From contig QPMI01000495.1 in the NCBI GenBank assembly GCA_004431415.1, positions 86,001-150,000 of the forward strand: a stretch of 64,000 bases of DNA, written 5' to 3'. The stretch is from Cyanophora paradoxa (taxonomy: Eukaryota; Glaucocystophyceae; Cyanophorales; Cyanophoraceae). Under the pieces are notes generated by a model that had not been told where the DNA came from, ran no database searches, and saw nothing but the letters and a program-made list of their open reading frames with translations. Positions 25,705 through 39,076 of the stretch are shown in pieces (position 1 is the first letter of the stretch; every line of letters starts with the position of its first letter). Both the position numbers and the translations under genes were made by a program.

Positions 25705-28700
25705 TTAGCGGTCCCCCTGAGGAGCTTCATTTTTGAGATTGTCTCCAGCAGGTCCTGCACAGAACACGTGCCCGTCAACCCGACGGATCGCCCGGAGGGG
25801 AGCCTCTGGCACCTTGCGGGAGACGGCCTCGCCGCGGGAGATCAGGTTCTTGAGGCCAAGGTACCACGTGATCAGCTGCTCCTCCCTGCGCGCGCGCGGC
25901 TCAGCCGTCGGGAGAGACGACTTCGTTATTGCGGGGGAGTCGCACGTGGTTGCCGAGAAGTCGAGGGTGCGGTGCGGGAACACGATGGAGAAGCAGAGCC
26001 ACTCGAAGTCCTGTTCTAGTTCAGAGGGGGGGCGCGCGCGCAGAGACAAAGTTCGAGGGTGCGCGCCTCGGGCTTGCGGGCGCGGAAGGACTTGGAGCGG
26101 GCGCCCATCTCGACGTCGCGCGCCTCCCCGAGGTGCGCTGCGGGGCGCCCGGGAAGGCAAGGAGTCATGGCTCGAGGCTTCTTTACAGTGTCGAGAGATG
26201 GCGCACCGGTGGAGGAGAGCTTGCGGGACTTGGGGTCGCCCCAGCGCAGCCGGCGCCCGTCCGCCTGCGCGCCTTCTTGATAAAGATGGCGGGCGAGGCG
26301 CAGGGGGGTACGGTACCTCGAGGATGACCCAGCGCTTCACGCGGCGGGAGCGGGACCAAGCGAACTTGTGGAGGATGCCGCTGCGGGGGTACGGCGTTCG
26401 GCTCGCATGGCTGTACGGGGCGCGGGGAGCGTGGGCGGGCGGGCGTACCCCTGGGAGAGGGCCTGGACGCGGGCGTCCTGCTCGGCGCGGAGGGCGAGGA
26501 GGGCGGGGTCCGGGGCGCTGCGGGGCACGGCGAGCGCGATGCCGCTGCTGCTGCCCGGCGTGGGGGACGGCGACGGTGCAGCCGGCGCAGCGGCGGGGGC
26601 GGCCGGCGCGGCGGGGGCGGCCGGAACGGCCGGGACCGGGGCGGCCGCTGACGCGGAAGAGGCGCTTGGGGCGGCTGTAGCGGCCGGGGCGGCCGGGGTC
26701 GGGGCCGGGGCCGGGGACGGGGCCGGGGCCGGGGGCGGGGCGGCGGCCATCGGAACCGGCGAGGTAGAGCGCGAGGTGCGCTCCAGAGAGCGGCGGATCT
26801 TCTCCGAGGAGGGAAGGGCCGCGAACTCTTCGGGGGGCGCGGCCGCCGCCGCCGAAGGGAGCGGGCCCGAGGCTGGCCGGTTCGGAGGCGCCGGCGGCCG
26901 CCCGCCCACGCTCGCCCTGCGCTCCCCTACAACATCCCGGCATCAGTGCAGGCCCGAGGGTCGCTGGAAGGGGGAGGGCGAACCTTCGCCGACGGCGGGG
27001 CGGCGCTCATCGAGCGAGTAGCGGCCGGCGTGGCCCCGCCCGCTGGCGCGGGAGGAGGCCACGGAAGCGGCCCCCGGGCTAGACGTCTGCAAACCACCGA
27101 TGTGAGCCGGCGGGTAGAACACGAGGGGGACGCCAAGAGAACGTGAGAGGCTACAGACGCGTTATGACGGGAAAAGCTAAAGACGCGCCCTAGGATGCGA
27201 GAAGCGCAAAACGGAATCCTGCAGCGCCCAGGTGGGGGCGGGGCCCGGCTCGCCTGGGCGTGGATCCGGACGCCGGCCGCGCCGCCCTCGGGGCCCTCCT
27301 CTTCGAAGGACGCGCGGAAGTGCTCGTCCGCCTGGAGCCGCGCGCCCCCTTGGCAAGCAGGGGGCGGAGGAAGGGGGGAGGCGCACCTCGTCGTGGTCGC
27401 GGTACGTCGCGTCGCCGTCGTCGAAGCTCTCCACATAGCTCGAGAGCTGCAAAACCAGATTCAGTCTCCGTGCACAGAGGGCGCGCAGCAGAACGAGGGT
27501 GTACCCCAGAGGCGCTAGTGGCCGTCACGGAGCCGAGGCGCTCCCGGCCTCCGTCGGGCATCTCGGTATCCCTGCAGAGCGGGGGAAGGTACATGAAAAG
27601 GGAGCAAGGAGTTGGAGCGGTCAAGGGTGAAGCGGTACCCCTGGATGTAGCGGAGGCGCTTAGCGTGGCGGCCGGGGCTCGCTGAGGCGGCTGTCCCAGG
27701 GGTACCACCGATCGGGCTGCGCAGGCCATCGTAAGGCGAATCACGTGCTGAGGTATCTTGCTATTATTTTATGTCGGAGTTAGCGGAATCACGTGCTTTA
27801 GTTTTTTTCGTGATAAATTCCCTTCGACTGCGCTTATTGCAATGCGAAAAAAAAGCACCTGGGCATCTCCGGGGAGCGGTCGGCCGCGCCGGAGAGGAAG
27901 GGCGAGAAGGGCTCGCCGTGCACGGGGGCCCGCGCCGTCGCGGCGGCCCAGCCCATCGCCTGCGGCGACCACGCGCCGCTTCCCATCGCCTGTGCGCAGA
28001 TCAGCCTGAGACAATCGCCACCTACAGGAAACAGCTCTTCTGTCAGGCGCACCGAGTGCTCGAGGGCGAGGAGGCGGGACTCGAGGTCCAGCGCGCCGGG
28101 CGTCGGCGGGGCGGAGCGTCCCCCCCCGGGGGCGCCCCTGGCCCGCATCGCCGCCATCTGCCGGCGCGTCACGGAACGGACGCTTCACGCGCTGTCGTTT
28201 CGCTAACTATTTTGGCTGCGGTCGCCTCGTAGAAAGCGACGTAGATGGCCCCCCGGCGGCGCCCCCGCGGCGGGCGCACCTCAGCCTCGAGGGCGGCGAT
28301 GCGCTCATCGCGCTCGGCGAGGGCCGCCGCCAACTGCCCGCCCCGCTTGGGCGAGGCCGCCGCGCTCCGCGCCGGCGATTGCGGCGCCGACGCCCCGGGC
28401 GACGGCGACAGCGCCTGGCAGAGGGAAGTGAGCGAGCGGCCTCCTCGTTCTGGGTGGGACGGGGCGCGGAGCGCCGCACCCCGTCGCCCTCCTCGCCCTC
28501 GCCCTCGCCCTCCTCCTCAGCCAGAACGGAGGAGGAGGCGCCGCGGGGACCGTCCGCAGGCCCCAGGCCCACGCCGGAGAGCGCGGAGACGCCGGGGCTG
28601 AACGCCGCCTGCGAGAGCTGCCCAGGCCCTCGTCAGGTCCCTGAGGTGTCCTCTGACTCTGCCGGGGCACGCGGACCTCGGCGCCCTCGTCGGGGCCCTC

Positions 28701-31700
28701 GAACTCCTGCAGCGCCGCGTTCTCCTCGCGGAGCTGCGGGGGCGCTCAGAAGGGCACCGAGGAGAGGGCGGGGGCGCGCACCTGGGCGGCCTCCATCTCG
28801 GAGGCGTGGAGCTCGCGCTGGAGCGCGGCGAACTTGTCCCGCCACGCCCGCGCCTCCTGCTCGTGGCTCTGCAGCTGCCCGCCCAGGTCAGCGCGCGCGA
28901 TGCGGCCCTCGCGAAATCAAGGGAACGAGAATTCAGAGTGACGGGGCGGGGCGGGGGGCTCGCCTGCTTGCGCCCCTCCTCGTGCTCGCGGACGAGCGCC
29001 TCGTAGCGCGCCCGCCACGCCCCGCCCTCGCCGGCATCCTGCGACTCGCCCTGGAGGCGCTTTCAGGCGGAGGTAGAGTTCTCAGACAAAGGCAGGGCGC
29101 ACGGAGGCGGCGCCCGCGGCGCCCTCGTGGCCGCGGGGCTCGGCCTCTCCCTGACGCGACTCGAGCTCCGCCACGCGCCGCGTCTGAGCGGGACCGTCAG
29201 GAGGAGAAGCGAGGGTGGAAAGATCTGCGAAAACTGAAGGGGGTACAATACCTGTTCGTCGAGCGCGGCCCGCAGGTGAGCCACCTCCTGCGGAAGCGGA
29301 TTACAAAAAGGCAGAAAATTGAAGTGAAGGCTTAAGATGCAAGAAAGACAAGATAGAGATTAGAGGGTCCTGAGACTGGAAGGAGGAGCCCCGTCCCCAA
29401 ACCGTGCGCACCGCGTCGCGAGCATGCATATCGCGAGCAGCGGCCTGACGGTCTGCCGCCTCCGCCTTCAGCTGTGCCCCGGAGTGTCAGGCGCGGGCCG
29501 ACCAGACTAGACCAATAGAACGATCCCGGATGAAACGCCACGTAACACGACAGTTAGACTGTGTTCGTTGGAAAGAGACCGGACCTTCTGCTCGAGGCGG
29601 TTGATCTTGTCGAGGAGGGCCGACTGCGCGCTCCGCGCCTCCAGCTGCTGCCGGAGCTCCGCCACCTCCCTGCCCCCACACCGCCCGCATGAGCGCGGGT
29701 TCGATGCTTGAGCTAGACTCCGAGCTAAAAGCTAAACGGAGGCGCGGGCGAGGCGGGGCGGACCGCTGCTGGCGCTCGGAGACCTCCGCGAGGCGCCGGG
29801 CGTACGCCTTCGAGTCGGCGAGCTCCGCCCTCTGCGGGAAGATTACGAGTCAGGGAGGCGGGGGAGGAACCGGGGGCTCGCGCGCGCCTGCTTCCCGGCC
29901 TCTTCCGCGACGCGCTGCAGGCTGTTCTCCACACCGCTGCGCGAGAGTGAGAAGGGCAGACAGAGGGCAGTGAGCCAGGCTAAGCGAAAGGAAAAAGAGG
30001 CCTCTAAGAACGATGCAGGGCGCACCGGAGGCCCTGGAGGGCGCCAAGGACGTCCTCCGGCCCCGCGACCTCCGCCGTCGCCTCGGCCGCCGCCGCCGCC
30101 GCCGCGGGGCTGCGATACGCAGTGAGGGACAGCGAGGGATACGGGGAGGGGAGGGGGGACCTGTCCGGGGGGTGCACGCGCGCGAGGGCGCGCCGCATGC
30201 TGGAGATGACCTAGGAATGACGACGTCAACAAATTGCAACAGTAGATGGACTCGGCAGACCTCGCGAAGCTCGCCAGCGACCCGCACGGAAGCGGCCGAG
30301 TCGAGGCGGGGCGTCCCTGCGCACAGAATGAGGGGGAAGGGCGGGAGGAAACGGCGGGATCGGCGGAAGGGGCGCACCCAGGGGAGTCTGGCTGGCCGAG
30401 CGGGGGGTACCGGGCGCGCGGGGGCTGTCGGGGGACCGCCCCGCCGACTCGAGACTCTCGATGCGGCGATTCAGGAGCCCGAACCGCTGCGACGAAGGTG
30501 AGGGGAGTGGACAGAAGGGGGCTACAGAGAGGTCTCACCTCCTGGGAGGACTCGAGCTCGCGGAGGCGGCCGGCAAGCTCGTTCTCGAGCTCCGTGCAGC
30601 GGGCCTGGGGTGATGTAAGAGAAAAGGAAGAGTCAGGAGGGAAGGAAAGGGGCCGACCTGGAGGCCGGCGCAGCGGGCCTGGAGCTCCTCGCAGCGCGCC
30701 TGCGACTCCTGCAGCTGCCGGGCGGCCGCCGCCGCCGCACCCGCCGAGGCCCGGGTCTCCTGCGCCAGGGAAACAGCATAAGATCAATGCCCAAAGACAG
30801 TTGCGATTAGAAATTCGGCGTGTTTCTTGGTCACGAAATGGTCGCGCACCTCGAGCTCGGCCTCGCGGGAGCGGAGGTCCCGCCCCATCTGCTCGCAGCG
30901 GCCCTCCAGCTCGTGCAGGCGCTGCCGGCGGCGCTAAGGCGAGGAGAGAGATGGGGCGCGTGCGGGAGGGCGGGAGAGGGGCGGGAGGGGGGCGGCGGGA
31001 GGATGCGGGGGGGGGGGGTGGGGAGGGGGGGTGGGGAGGGGTGAGGGTGGGGTGGGGGGGGTGGGGAGGGGGCGAGGAGCGGGAGCGGGGGGGGGGGGGG
31101 GGGTGGGGGGAAGTGGGGGAAAGGGGGTGGGGAGGGGGGGGGCGGAGCGGGAGCGGGGGGGGGGGGGGGGGGGCGAGGGGTGGGTTGGAGGGGGGGGGGG
31201 GGGGCGGGCGAGGGGGTGGGTTGGAGGGGGGGGGAGAGGCGGACCTTCATAAGCTGGTCGCTGATCGCGGGGCCCTGGCGCAGGTTCTGCGCGCGCGGCG
31301 CTAAGGCGCCAAGAATCTAGGAGGTGGTCCGAGAAGGAGATCTCTCCGGCAACGCAAGAACGAGAAAGGTTCTACTAAAGTACGCGCGAAGGGCGCACGT
31401 GGTTCTCGGCGGCGAGGTCTGCGGACTGGCGCTGGAGGGCAGCAATGGCGCTCTCCGCCTCCCGCAGCCGCTTCGCCGCTGCCGCCGCGTCCGCCTCCCG
31501 TTCCGGCATGTCCTGCCGCGCCCTGTCAGCTTCACTTGAAGTCGGAAGAGGTCGGATCGCAGCTCCTATAGGGGAATCTCTCCGAAAAGCCTCAGATCTC
31601 CATCAGATTCGAGTAACCGACTCCCAAACGAGGCCACACACACTCTAACGTGATTCCGACCCAGGTGGGGGCCTGGAAAGGAAACGAAAGAGGAAGGTCC

Positions 31701-34700
31701 TGGAGCCCGCACCAGGAGCATGTTCTCCTTGTCGGTGAGCTGCTGCTGCAGGACGTCGATGCGCCGCTCCAGCTCCGCCACGTACCTGAAGCAACCGAAG
31801 GGGAGAGCGTGAGAAGCGTTTCGCTGCCGTCGTCTCCGGAGGGCGGCGCACCGCAGCATGCGCTCGTCGATGGCGGGGCTGCGGCCCGTCGCGCCCCCGG
31901 CGGCGGCCCCGCCGCTCGGCGAGTTGGGCGACGCGGCGGCCAGCTGGGCGAGCGAGGCGAGCTCGAGAGGCGGCGAAGAGAGATCGCCGGGGGGCGGGCG
32001 GGGGCGGACCTTCTCCTTGAGGGACTGCACCTCGGCCTCGAGCTCGGCAGAGCGCTCGGCGCCCTGCGCCAGGTCCTCCTCCAGCGACGCCACCTGCGAG
32101 GGGCGCAGGGCGCCGGCGTGAGGCGGGGCACTCGGGGACAGGGATGCAGGACAGGGGTGGGATGGAATCTCGCCGGGATGCTCAGGGTTGAGCCTCCTCA
32201 GCTTACGGTGCGCAGAGACGGGGACCGACTAGAAGATAAAAGATACGCGGGACGGCCCCGCAAGGTCTGCATGTACGGACCTTGGCGGCGAGCTCGCGGG
32301 TGCGATCCTCAAGGGCCTCGTTGGCCATCGACAGGTCCGCCCCTGCCCGCCCCTCAGCCGCGCTCCCAAGAACACGAAGCAGAATGACGGGCAATTTCAT
32401 CGGATAACCGGCATTTGAAATGGATGAACACGCTTAGATGACTAGATAGTGTTACAGGGAGAGGGAGGAGCGCACCGCCCTGGCGGGATAGGAGGCGCCG
32501 GTTCTGGTCGCGGGACACGTAGAGCTCCTCCCGCGTCTCCTGCAGGGCGTGCGGGGTAAGAAGTCGGGGTACGGAGAGAGGGAATGCCGGAGGGGAGCGC
32601 GCCTGCAGCTGCTTGAGCGTGGTCGCGACCTCGGCGCGGGCCTGGCGGGCGCTCAGGCGGGCTGGCGGGGCACAGGGCTGGAGTGGGAGCCGGCGGAACC
32701 TTCTCCAGCAGCTCGGTCTCGCTCCGAAGGCGGGCCTGACAAGGGCGTGAGTGGGGGGCGGCGGGGGCAGCCGGGGGTGGGCGGGGCGTGCCTGGAGGCG
32801 GGCGTTGTTGTCCTCGAGGCGGCGGCGCTCCTCCCGCTCCGACCCGAGCTCCGCGCTCCCCTTCTGAGCCTCGGCCTGTCGGAGCCAAGTCAGGGAGCGA
32901 ACTACACCGGAAGGGAGCGACGGGAGGTGGGAAGGGGCGCGCCTCGGCCTCGGTGGTGCGCTTGCGGAGCGCCGCGACCTCCTGGTCCCGCACCCGCAGC
33001 ATGCTCTCCACCTGGCCGAGTCGGATCAGGGGGCGAGCGGCCGCAGCTAGCCGCTTGCATATCTAGACGCAGCCCGCATTTCGCAGACTCTGTCCGAAGG
33101 CGATGACTCCCGTTCCCACGCTCGCAAACGTTTTAAGCGGAGATCCGCGCGCACCTGTTCGCCGCGAGTCGACTCTTCGGAGAGGCGGGTGCGCGCTTCG
33201 TCCGCCTCCCTGCGCACCGCCTCCGCCGCCTCCTCCGCCTCCGCCGCCCGCTCTATGGCCGTCTGCAGCTCCGCCTGCGCCTCGGCGAGCGCCGCCTCCT
33301 TACCCTCCAGCGCCTCCCGCGCCGACGCGAGCTCCTCCTCCGCCCCTGCGGCCGCGCCACATCAATCTTAAGCACGATATGGCGGACGGGTGACAAGGAA
33401 AGCCGCTGCGCTGCCCTCCGCGGCCCGCCGCGGAGTTCGAGGGCGCACGGGCGAGGGAGGAGGAGAGGGAGGGGACGTCGCTGTCCCGCACGACGCGGAG
33501 CTCGACCTCCAGCTGCCGCGCCTTCTCCTGCGAGGCGGCGTCAAGGCATCGCGGGCGGCTTGGCGATGGCATCCGGGAGTACATGCGGAGGGTGTTAGAG
33601 AGGGCGGACCTGGAAGGCGACGCGCTGAGCCCGCTCGACCTCCAACCGCGCGGCGATCTCCGTGCGGCCTGCCGGGGAAACAGGCCTCAGTCCCTTCGCC
33701 TCGTGCTTGATTGCTGGCTGATAATATCCTGGGTCATATCCTGCTTCTGTCCTCCGCCTAGAAACACTGCCCGGATAGTCCAGCCGGGCGGCCTCCCCCG
33801 CAGCTTTTTCCCTCAAGAAGAACGTCGCACCGTCGTTTACGGAGCGGTGCTGGGACCGGAGCGCCCGGCAGCGCTCCTCTGCCTCGTCGCACTCGCGCCT
33901 GCCACCACCGCCCGACGCTCAGCGCTCGCCGTTTGCGAGGTGCTTTGCAGGGCGCTTTCGATAGTACTAGGATCTCCCGCGGAGGAAGAGATTCTCCGCG
34001 CACCGAAGCTCCTCGATTTCTTGGCGGGCCGCTCGCAGCTCCTCGCGCGCCACCGCCCGCTCCCGCTCCGCCTCCTCCCTCGCCTCTCCCTCTTTTGCCG
34101 CCTGCGGGGTACCGTGAATCGACGCGTAGCCGCCAGCAGCTCTCCCATCCCGCCCCGTCGCGCCTGCCCGAGGATGGATCGCTCGGCGTCCTTGACACGG
34201 TCTGAGAGGTGCTCCCTCAGGTCCTCCAGCTCCGCTGCGGGCGGCAAGGGTTAGCTAGGCTGTGCCAGGGCCCTCCGCGAGTTGGCTCCGAGTTGGCGCA
34301 CCGATAGCCGACCTGTGCGCTTCCTCCGTCTCCCGCACGATCGCCCGGACGGCGGCGAGTTCCTCCTCCAGCTGCCGCGCACGTGCCGCATCCACTGCGG
34401 CCCGCGCCGACGCGTCTTTAAGCGCCGCTGCCTCCGCCTCCGCCCGCTCCCGGTGGTGCTGCGCCGCCCGTGCTGCCGCCGCCTGCTCCGCGAGCTGCTT
34501 GGTCGCCTCCGCGCGGTGTGCATCCGCCGCTGCCGCCTTTGCCTCTGCGTCCTTGGCTCGCAACGCGTGCGCCGCGCCCTCCTCCTTCAGCTTCTGCACC
34601 TCCATACGCGTCTGGGCGCCGCGCCCCGGGGTGTCACCCCGGGCCGGGGAGGCAGACGCCAGAGACGCAGGCCCACCTCCCAGTGAACTTTTTCCAGCAT

Positions 34701-35352
34701 TTGGTAGCGCTCCTGCAGCGTCGCCATCTCGGCGCGCGCCTTGTCCACTTGCTCGTGCATGCTCGAGTTGGACTGGGCGGCCCGCGTCAGCGGAAACGTT
34801 AGATGTGCTGGTCGCAGGCGCCGGCGCGGCGCCGAAGGGAGACTGGGCGTTGAAAGGCACCTGCTTCTCCAGCTGGGAGCGCTGAATGTGCGACTCGAGG
34901 CGGGACTGGAGGTTGATGACCTGAGCGAGGGCGAGGTCGGCCGCCGCCGCGAGTGGGCGACGGGGCAGGATCGCACCTCTTCCTGACGCTCCCGGAGCCT
35001 CTCGGAGAGAGCGCTGACGCTCTTTTGCAGGACCGCCACTTGCTCGCCGGCTGCCCTACGCTCCTCCTGCAGGACGAGTTACAGAGGGCGGCCACAGCGG
35101 ACAGGCCAGACGCACTCGCAGGGCGAGTAGCTCTACATCTTTGAGCTGAGACTCTTCCTGCAAGAGCGGTTGAGGGCACGGCTGAGCGGGCGACGATGGG
35201 GGCGAACCAGTAGCCGGTTCCGCTCGGCCTCCTCCGATGCGATCCGCGCGGTGAGCTCGTTCACCTGCGTCGGCCGCCGCCGTCGGACTCCGGCGGAGGC
35301 GCTCGGGCGCGAGTCGCACCTTCTCGCCAAGCGCGTACAACTTCCGAGTCAT
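25705..35352 (-). CDS. Long coiled-coil protein with a C-terminal PH domain
   Basis: A very exon-rich gene. I choose the start at 35352 because MTRKLYALGEK splices in phase to VNELTARIASEEAERNRLL, EESQLKDVELLALR and AVLQKSVSALSERLRERQEE. Many heptad-type exons follow (for example MLRVRDQEVAALRKRTTEAEA, SLEEDLAQGAERSAELEAEV). A Pro/Ala-rich linker lies at about 26.5-26.8 kb. The last exons give SRSRRVKRWVILE and FSIVFPHRTLDFSA, then EQLITWYLGLKNLISRG, the pattern of a PLC-type PH domain (first strand, then final helix with Trp). It ends EAPQGDR at 25705. A membrane- or cytoskeleton-linked scaffold is plausible, but I do not recognise an orthologue. Exon borders in the middle are approximate; upstream exons beyond 35352 are possible. 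Confidence 0.65.
30990..31235. repeat. Intronic poly-purine (G-rich) tract, about 245 bp
   Basis: Nearly pure G with scattered A, T and C on the plus strand, hence C-rich on the coding strand of the coiled-coil gene. It sits in one intron, which it makes about five times longer than its neighbours. Length polymorphism and G-quadruplex formation are likely. Confidence 0.85.
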
Positions 35353-35884
35353 CACCTGCGCGCCACCAGCACTGCTGGTATCGCTCCTCTGCAAACGAGC
35401 GGTCCATGGATGAGTCAGCGGGCGCCCGGCGAGCGTGGCCGCGTGGCAAAGTTCGAATACCAGGCTCGGGCTTGCGGTCAGGCTTGGCGAAGGGGCCGGT
35501 CCCGAACGTACATGCCGGTTAGGTAGATGTGCCGGAGGCGAGCCCTGAGGGCCCCCACTTGGCCACATCGTTGTGGCACACAGTTGTGCGCTCGGTGGGG
35601 TACAGGGACCTCAGGTGTGCCGGGCCGGGCGAGGACGAGGGCGTGCCGCAGCAGTTCTACGCGGTGCGCAAGATCTTAGAATCGCTGGAAATCAAGACCG
35701 CACTAGCCGGACGCGTCCCGAACGCGGTGACGCGAACGCAGCGCGTGCGCGGCCTGCTCCCGGCGGAGTCTGGCAGAAGTGAACGTATCATTAGCTGCAG
35801 GCGATACCCAGCACCTGGCCGCCTCAGCACCAGCACAGGCAGATATCTGCTCAGCGCTAGCGCCGCTTCGCGGCTCTCGGCAAC
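35353..35884. promoter_or_regulatory. Divergent spacer between the coiled-coil gene and mtIF2
   Basis: 532 bases between divergent starts. The plus strand carries an open frame through about 35.53-35.81 kb without ATG that reads QFYAVRKILESLEIK. I could not tie it to a family or to either gene. Otherwise nothing recognisable. Confidence 0.35.
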
Positions 35885-38800
35885 ATGCTCTCAGCTTCCG
35901 CCCGAGCGGGGCTGGCGCGCTCCCTCTCCCTCACACACATGCGCATTTCGTCACGATGCGTTTCGGACGCCGTCAAGATGCGCAAGCCGTGGGAAGTGGT
36001 GCGCAAGCGCCCGAGAAGCTTCGGGCCAGCCTCGATCTTTGTGGATAGCTAAAAGCGACGTTGCGGCAGGTCCGCGACGCCCCACCGATCCCGCCGCCGC
36101 CGCCACCACCCCCGGCCCGTATGCCTTCGCGAGACAACCGCGACTTCCGGCGGGGCTTCGGCGATCGCGAAGGCAATCGCCGCCCGCACAACCGCATCCA
36201 TGAGTATGCTCGCGAAGAAGGAGAGGAGACAACCGAGGCGGAGGGTGCCAGGCGTCGCCAGTTCAACGAATGGCAGCAGAAGCAAGAAGTGCTCTTGTTC
36301 CAATCGCTCTATTATCGTCGAACACTGTGCCTTCTTACTTTTCTTTCAGGAAACCGCGAAACGCAAGGCGAAGGCAGCGCGCATCACATCACGCGCCCCA
36401 GTTCGCGCTTTCTTTTCTTTAAGTGTCTTTACGAGCGCGCCCATCCGTGATGTGGCGCGGATAGGGAAAAGAAACAGAAGATTCTGCATCAGTATCGAAG
36501 CCATCGGAGAAACGCGTGGTCGAACTTACAGCCGGGAGAAAGTCCGTGCAGGAGCTCTCAGCTCTGTTTGGCGTGCCCATCAAGCGTCTGTCGCGAACTC
36601 TGCAGTATTTGGGCTACTGGAACTCATCGAAATCTGTCCGGGAAATCGGGCTCTTGTCTCTCAATGTTGAGCAAATCGAATTGGTCGCTGCCGACCTTGG
36701 CGTTGAGACAATAAGAAAGTTCGAGGAGCTAGACCCCAAGAAGAAGAAGGAGAAGGTAAATGCAATGCACTACAGATTTCGTTTATTGTGTTCTGGATAA
36801 CCCTGAATGACCTCCTTCGCAGGACGCCACTCGCGCTGGCCTGCCACCGCGGGCACCAATTGTCACAATCATGGGTCATGTCGACCATGGAAAAACCAGC
36901 CTCCTGGACGCTCTGCGCAAGACCTCAGTGGCAGCAGGCGAAGCTGGCGGAATCACGCAGCACCTGGGTGCTTTTCAAGGTGCTTTCAATTTTCAATATG
37001 TCTACCTGTATATTCTTCCTTCGCTCTTTAACGCTTTTTTCATACAGTTGTGATGCCGAGTGGGCCGAGAATCACGTTCTTGGACACTCCAGGGCATGCA
37101 GCATTCCAGTCCATAAGAGCACGTGGCGCCCAGGTTCGTTTTTTGTTGTCAAACTCGCTTTTGCCTCCTTATGTGTATTGCGCGTACACGTTGTTCATCA
37201 TGTGCGTGGCTTCAGGTGACCGATGTTGTCGTTCTGGTCGTGGCAGCAGATGACGGTGTAATGCCGCAAACAGTGGAAGCCATCAGGCATGCTCAGGCTG
37301 CACGAGTACGTATCAATTTGAACTTGCGTGCAATTCTGTTTGGCTGATGCCTGTTCCAGGTCGCAATTGTGGTTGCCATCAATAAGTGTGATGTGCCAGA
37401 TGCGAACCCACGAAAAGTGCGAGAGCAGCTTCTTTCCTACAATATCGTGTGTGAAGAATACGGAGGCGATGCTTTATGTGTCGAAATCAGTGCCAAGCAA
37501 GGTTCTGACTTTCGTTTCAATGCGCACTCGTGTATCCTGACCTTCATTACAGCACGAAATTTGGATAAGCTTGAAGAGGCTATTCTCCTTCAAGCTGAGA
37601 TGCTAGACATCCGTGCATCGAACTCGGGATCAGCCGAAGCAACTATCCTCGAAACAAGAATGGACAAGCATTATGGAGTGGTCGCCTCTGCAATCGTTCG
37701 CGAGGGCAGACTTGCGGTGCACGCTCCGGCATAGCAAACGGATCGTTAACTCACAATCACTGCAGCCTGGCGACTATATTGTGGCCGGCAATCAGTTCGG
37801 GCGGGTTCGCCTTCTGCTGGATGACCAGGGCAGACCTCTCGATGAGGCCCTGCCGGCACAACCGTGCATGGTGCATTGCTCTGGGTTGGGGGCAAACTTG
37901 TTCATTGGACTGAATTATGTCCTTAGATCGTCGGTCTCAAGGGATCACCCCAGGCAGGCGATGAAGTGCTTGTCGTTGAAAACGAAGATCAAGCAGAAGA
38001 AGTGTGTGCCTACAGGAGCGACCTTATGAAGCAACGAGAGCTGGTGTGCTTGAATTTTGCACAGCCCTGAAGAGCAGCTCTCAATCGTGACACTCTTTGC
38101 ATAGGAAACAACGAAGTTCATCATGGCTGCCAAGGAGGAAGATGAGGTGGACCAGTATGGCAATAAGGTGAACAAGAAGAGGGCCAGATTCCTCCGGAGG
38201 CAAGCAGAAATGGCGAAAAAGGCGGAGCAGCGGGCACAGCACAACGTTGGCGATGCACACGAGGTCGAGGAAGAGGATGCATACTTACCACAAGTTGCGG
38301 TCGTGATCAAGGCAGATGTCACGGGCTCCATGGAGGCGATCATCCACATGCTCTCACTCTGGCCCACTGTGAGCTTTGGTTTTGAAAGCATTGTGGTTGT
38401 AGATTAACCTCAATGTGGTGCAGGACGAGGTTGAGGTCATCGTCGTCGGCAGTGGCCTTGGCGAAGTCAATGCCAGCGATCTCCAGACTGCTGCAGCTCT
38501 GAAGGCTGATGTCTACGCTTTCAATGTGGGCATCAGTCCTTCCATCGCAGAGGCTGCAAGACAGGTACATTGCCAGTTTATGTAAACTGGACAGAATTGA
38601 TTTCTTGTACCCAGATGGGCATTAAGTGCAAGGACTTCAACATTATTTACCGCCTTCTCGAGGACATTCGGGACAACGCTAGCGCCCTCTTGCCGGCGAA
38701 GTACGAGATGGAACCCTTATCTAGAGCCGAGGTTTGCTTGACTCGAATAGCACCTGCAACACGATTCTTACATGTTCTGTAGGTTGCACAGATCTTCAAG

Positions 38801-39076
38801 ATGAAGGTTCCTGGAGGCTACAAGGTGGTTGCAGGCTGCAAGATTGCGGAAGGGCTGTTTGCGAGAAAGAATTTGGTACAAGTTTTGAGGAATGGCAAGG
38901 TCCTTCACGAGGGGAATGTCAGCACCTTGAAGCATTTCAAGGACGATGTCACAGAAGTCAAAGCTGGCCAGGAGTGTGGCATTTCGATTGATGGGTTTGA
39001 AGACATACAGGCAGGAGACGTGATAATGTCAGTGGAGAAGAAGAAGATTGACAGGAAGATCTCTGTTCCACTGTAA
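35885..39076 (+). CDS. MTIF2: Mitochondrial translation initiation factor IF-2
   Basis: The GTPase that loads initiator tRNA on mitoribosomes. The ATG at 35885 begins [20 protein letters not shown], a basic, Ser-rich mitochondrial presequence. [17 protein letters not shown] is the IF2 N-terminal helical domain. The G domain shows [16 protein letters not shown] (G1), [11 protein letters not shown] (G2), [12 protein letters not shown] (G3), VVAINKCD (G4) and EISAKQ (G5). [17 protein letters not shown] is domain [19 protein letters not shown] opens domain III, and [19 protein letters not shown] with [13 protein letters not shown] end ([13 protein letters not shown]) is domain IV. It ends [11 protein letters not shown]. 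All major IF2 blocks are present in order; about fourteen introns. Confidence 0.93.

Noticed and set aside
30246..31304. 352-codon plus-strand Gly/Arg ORF
   Set aside because: It is the antisense of coiled-coil exons plus the G-rich intron, with no start context or domain.
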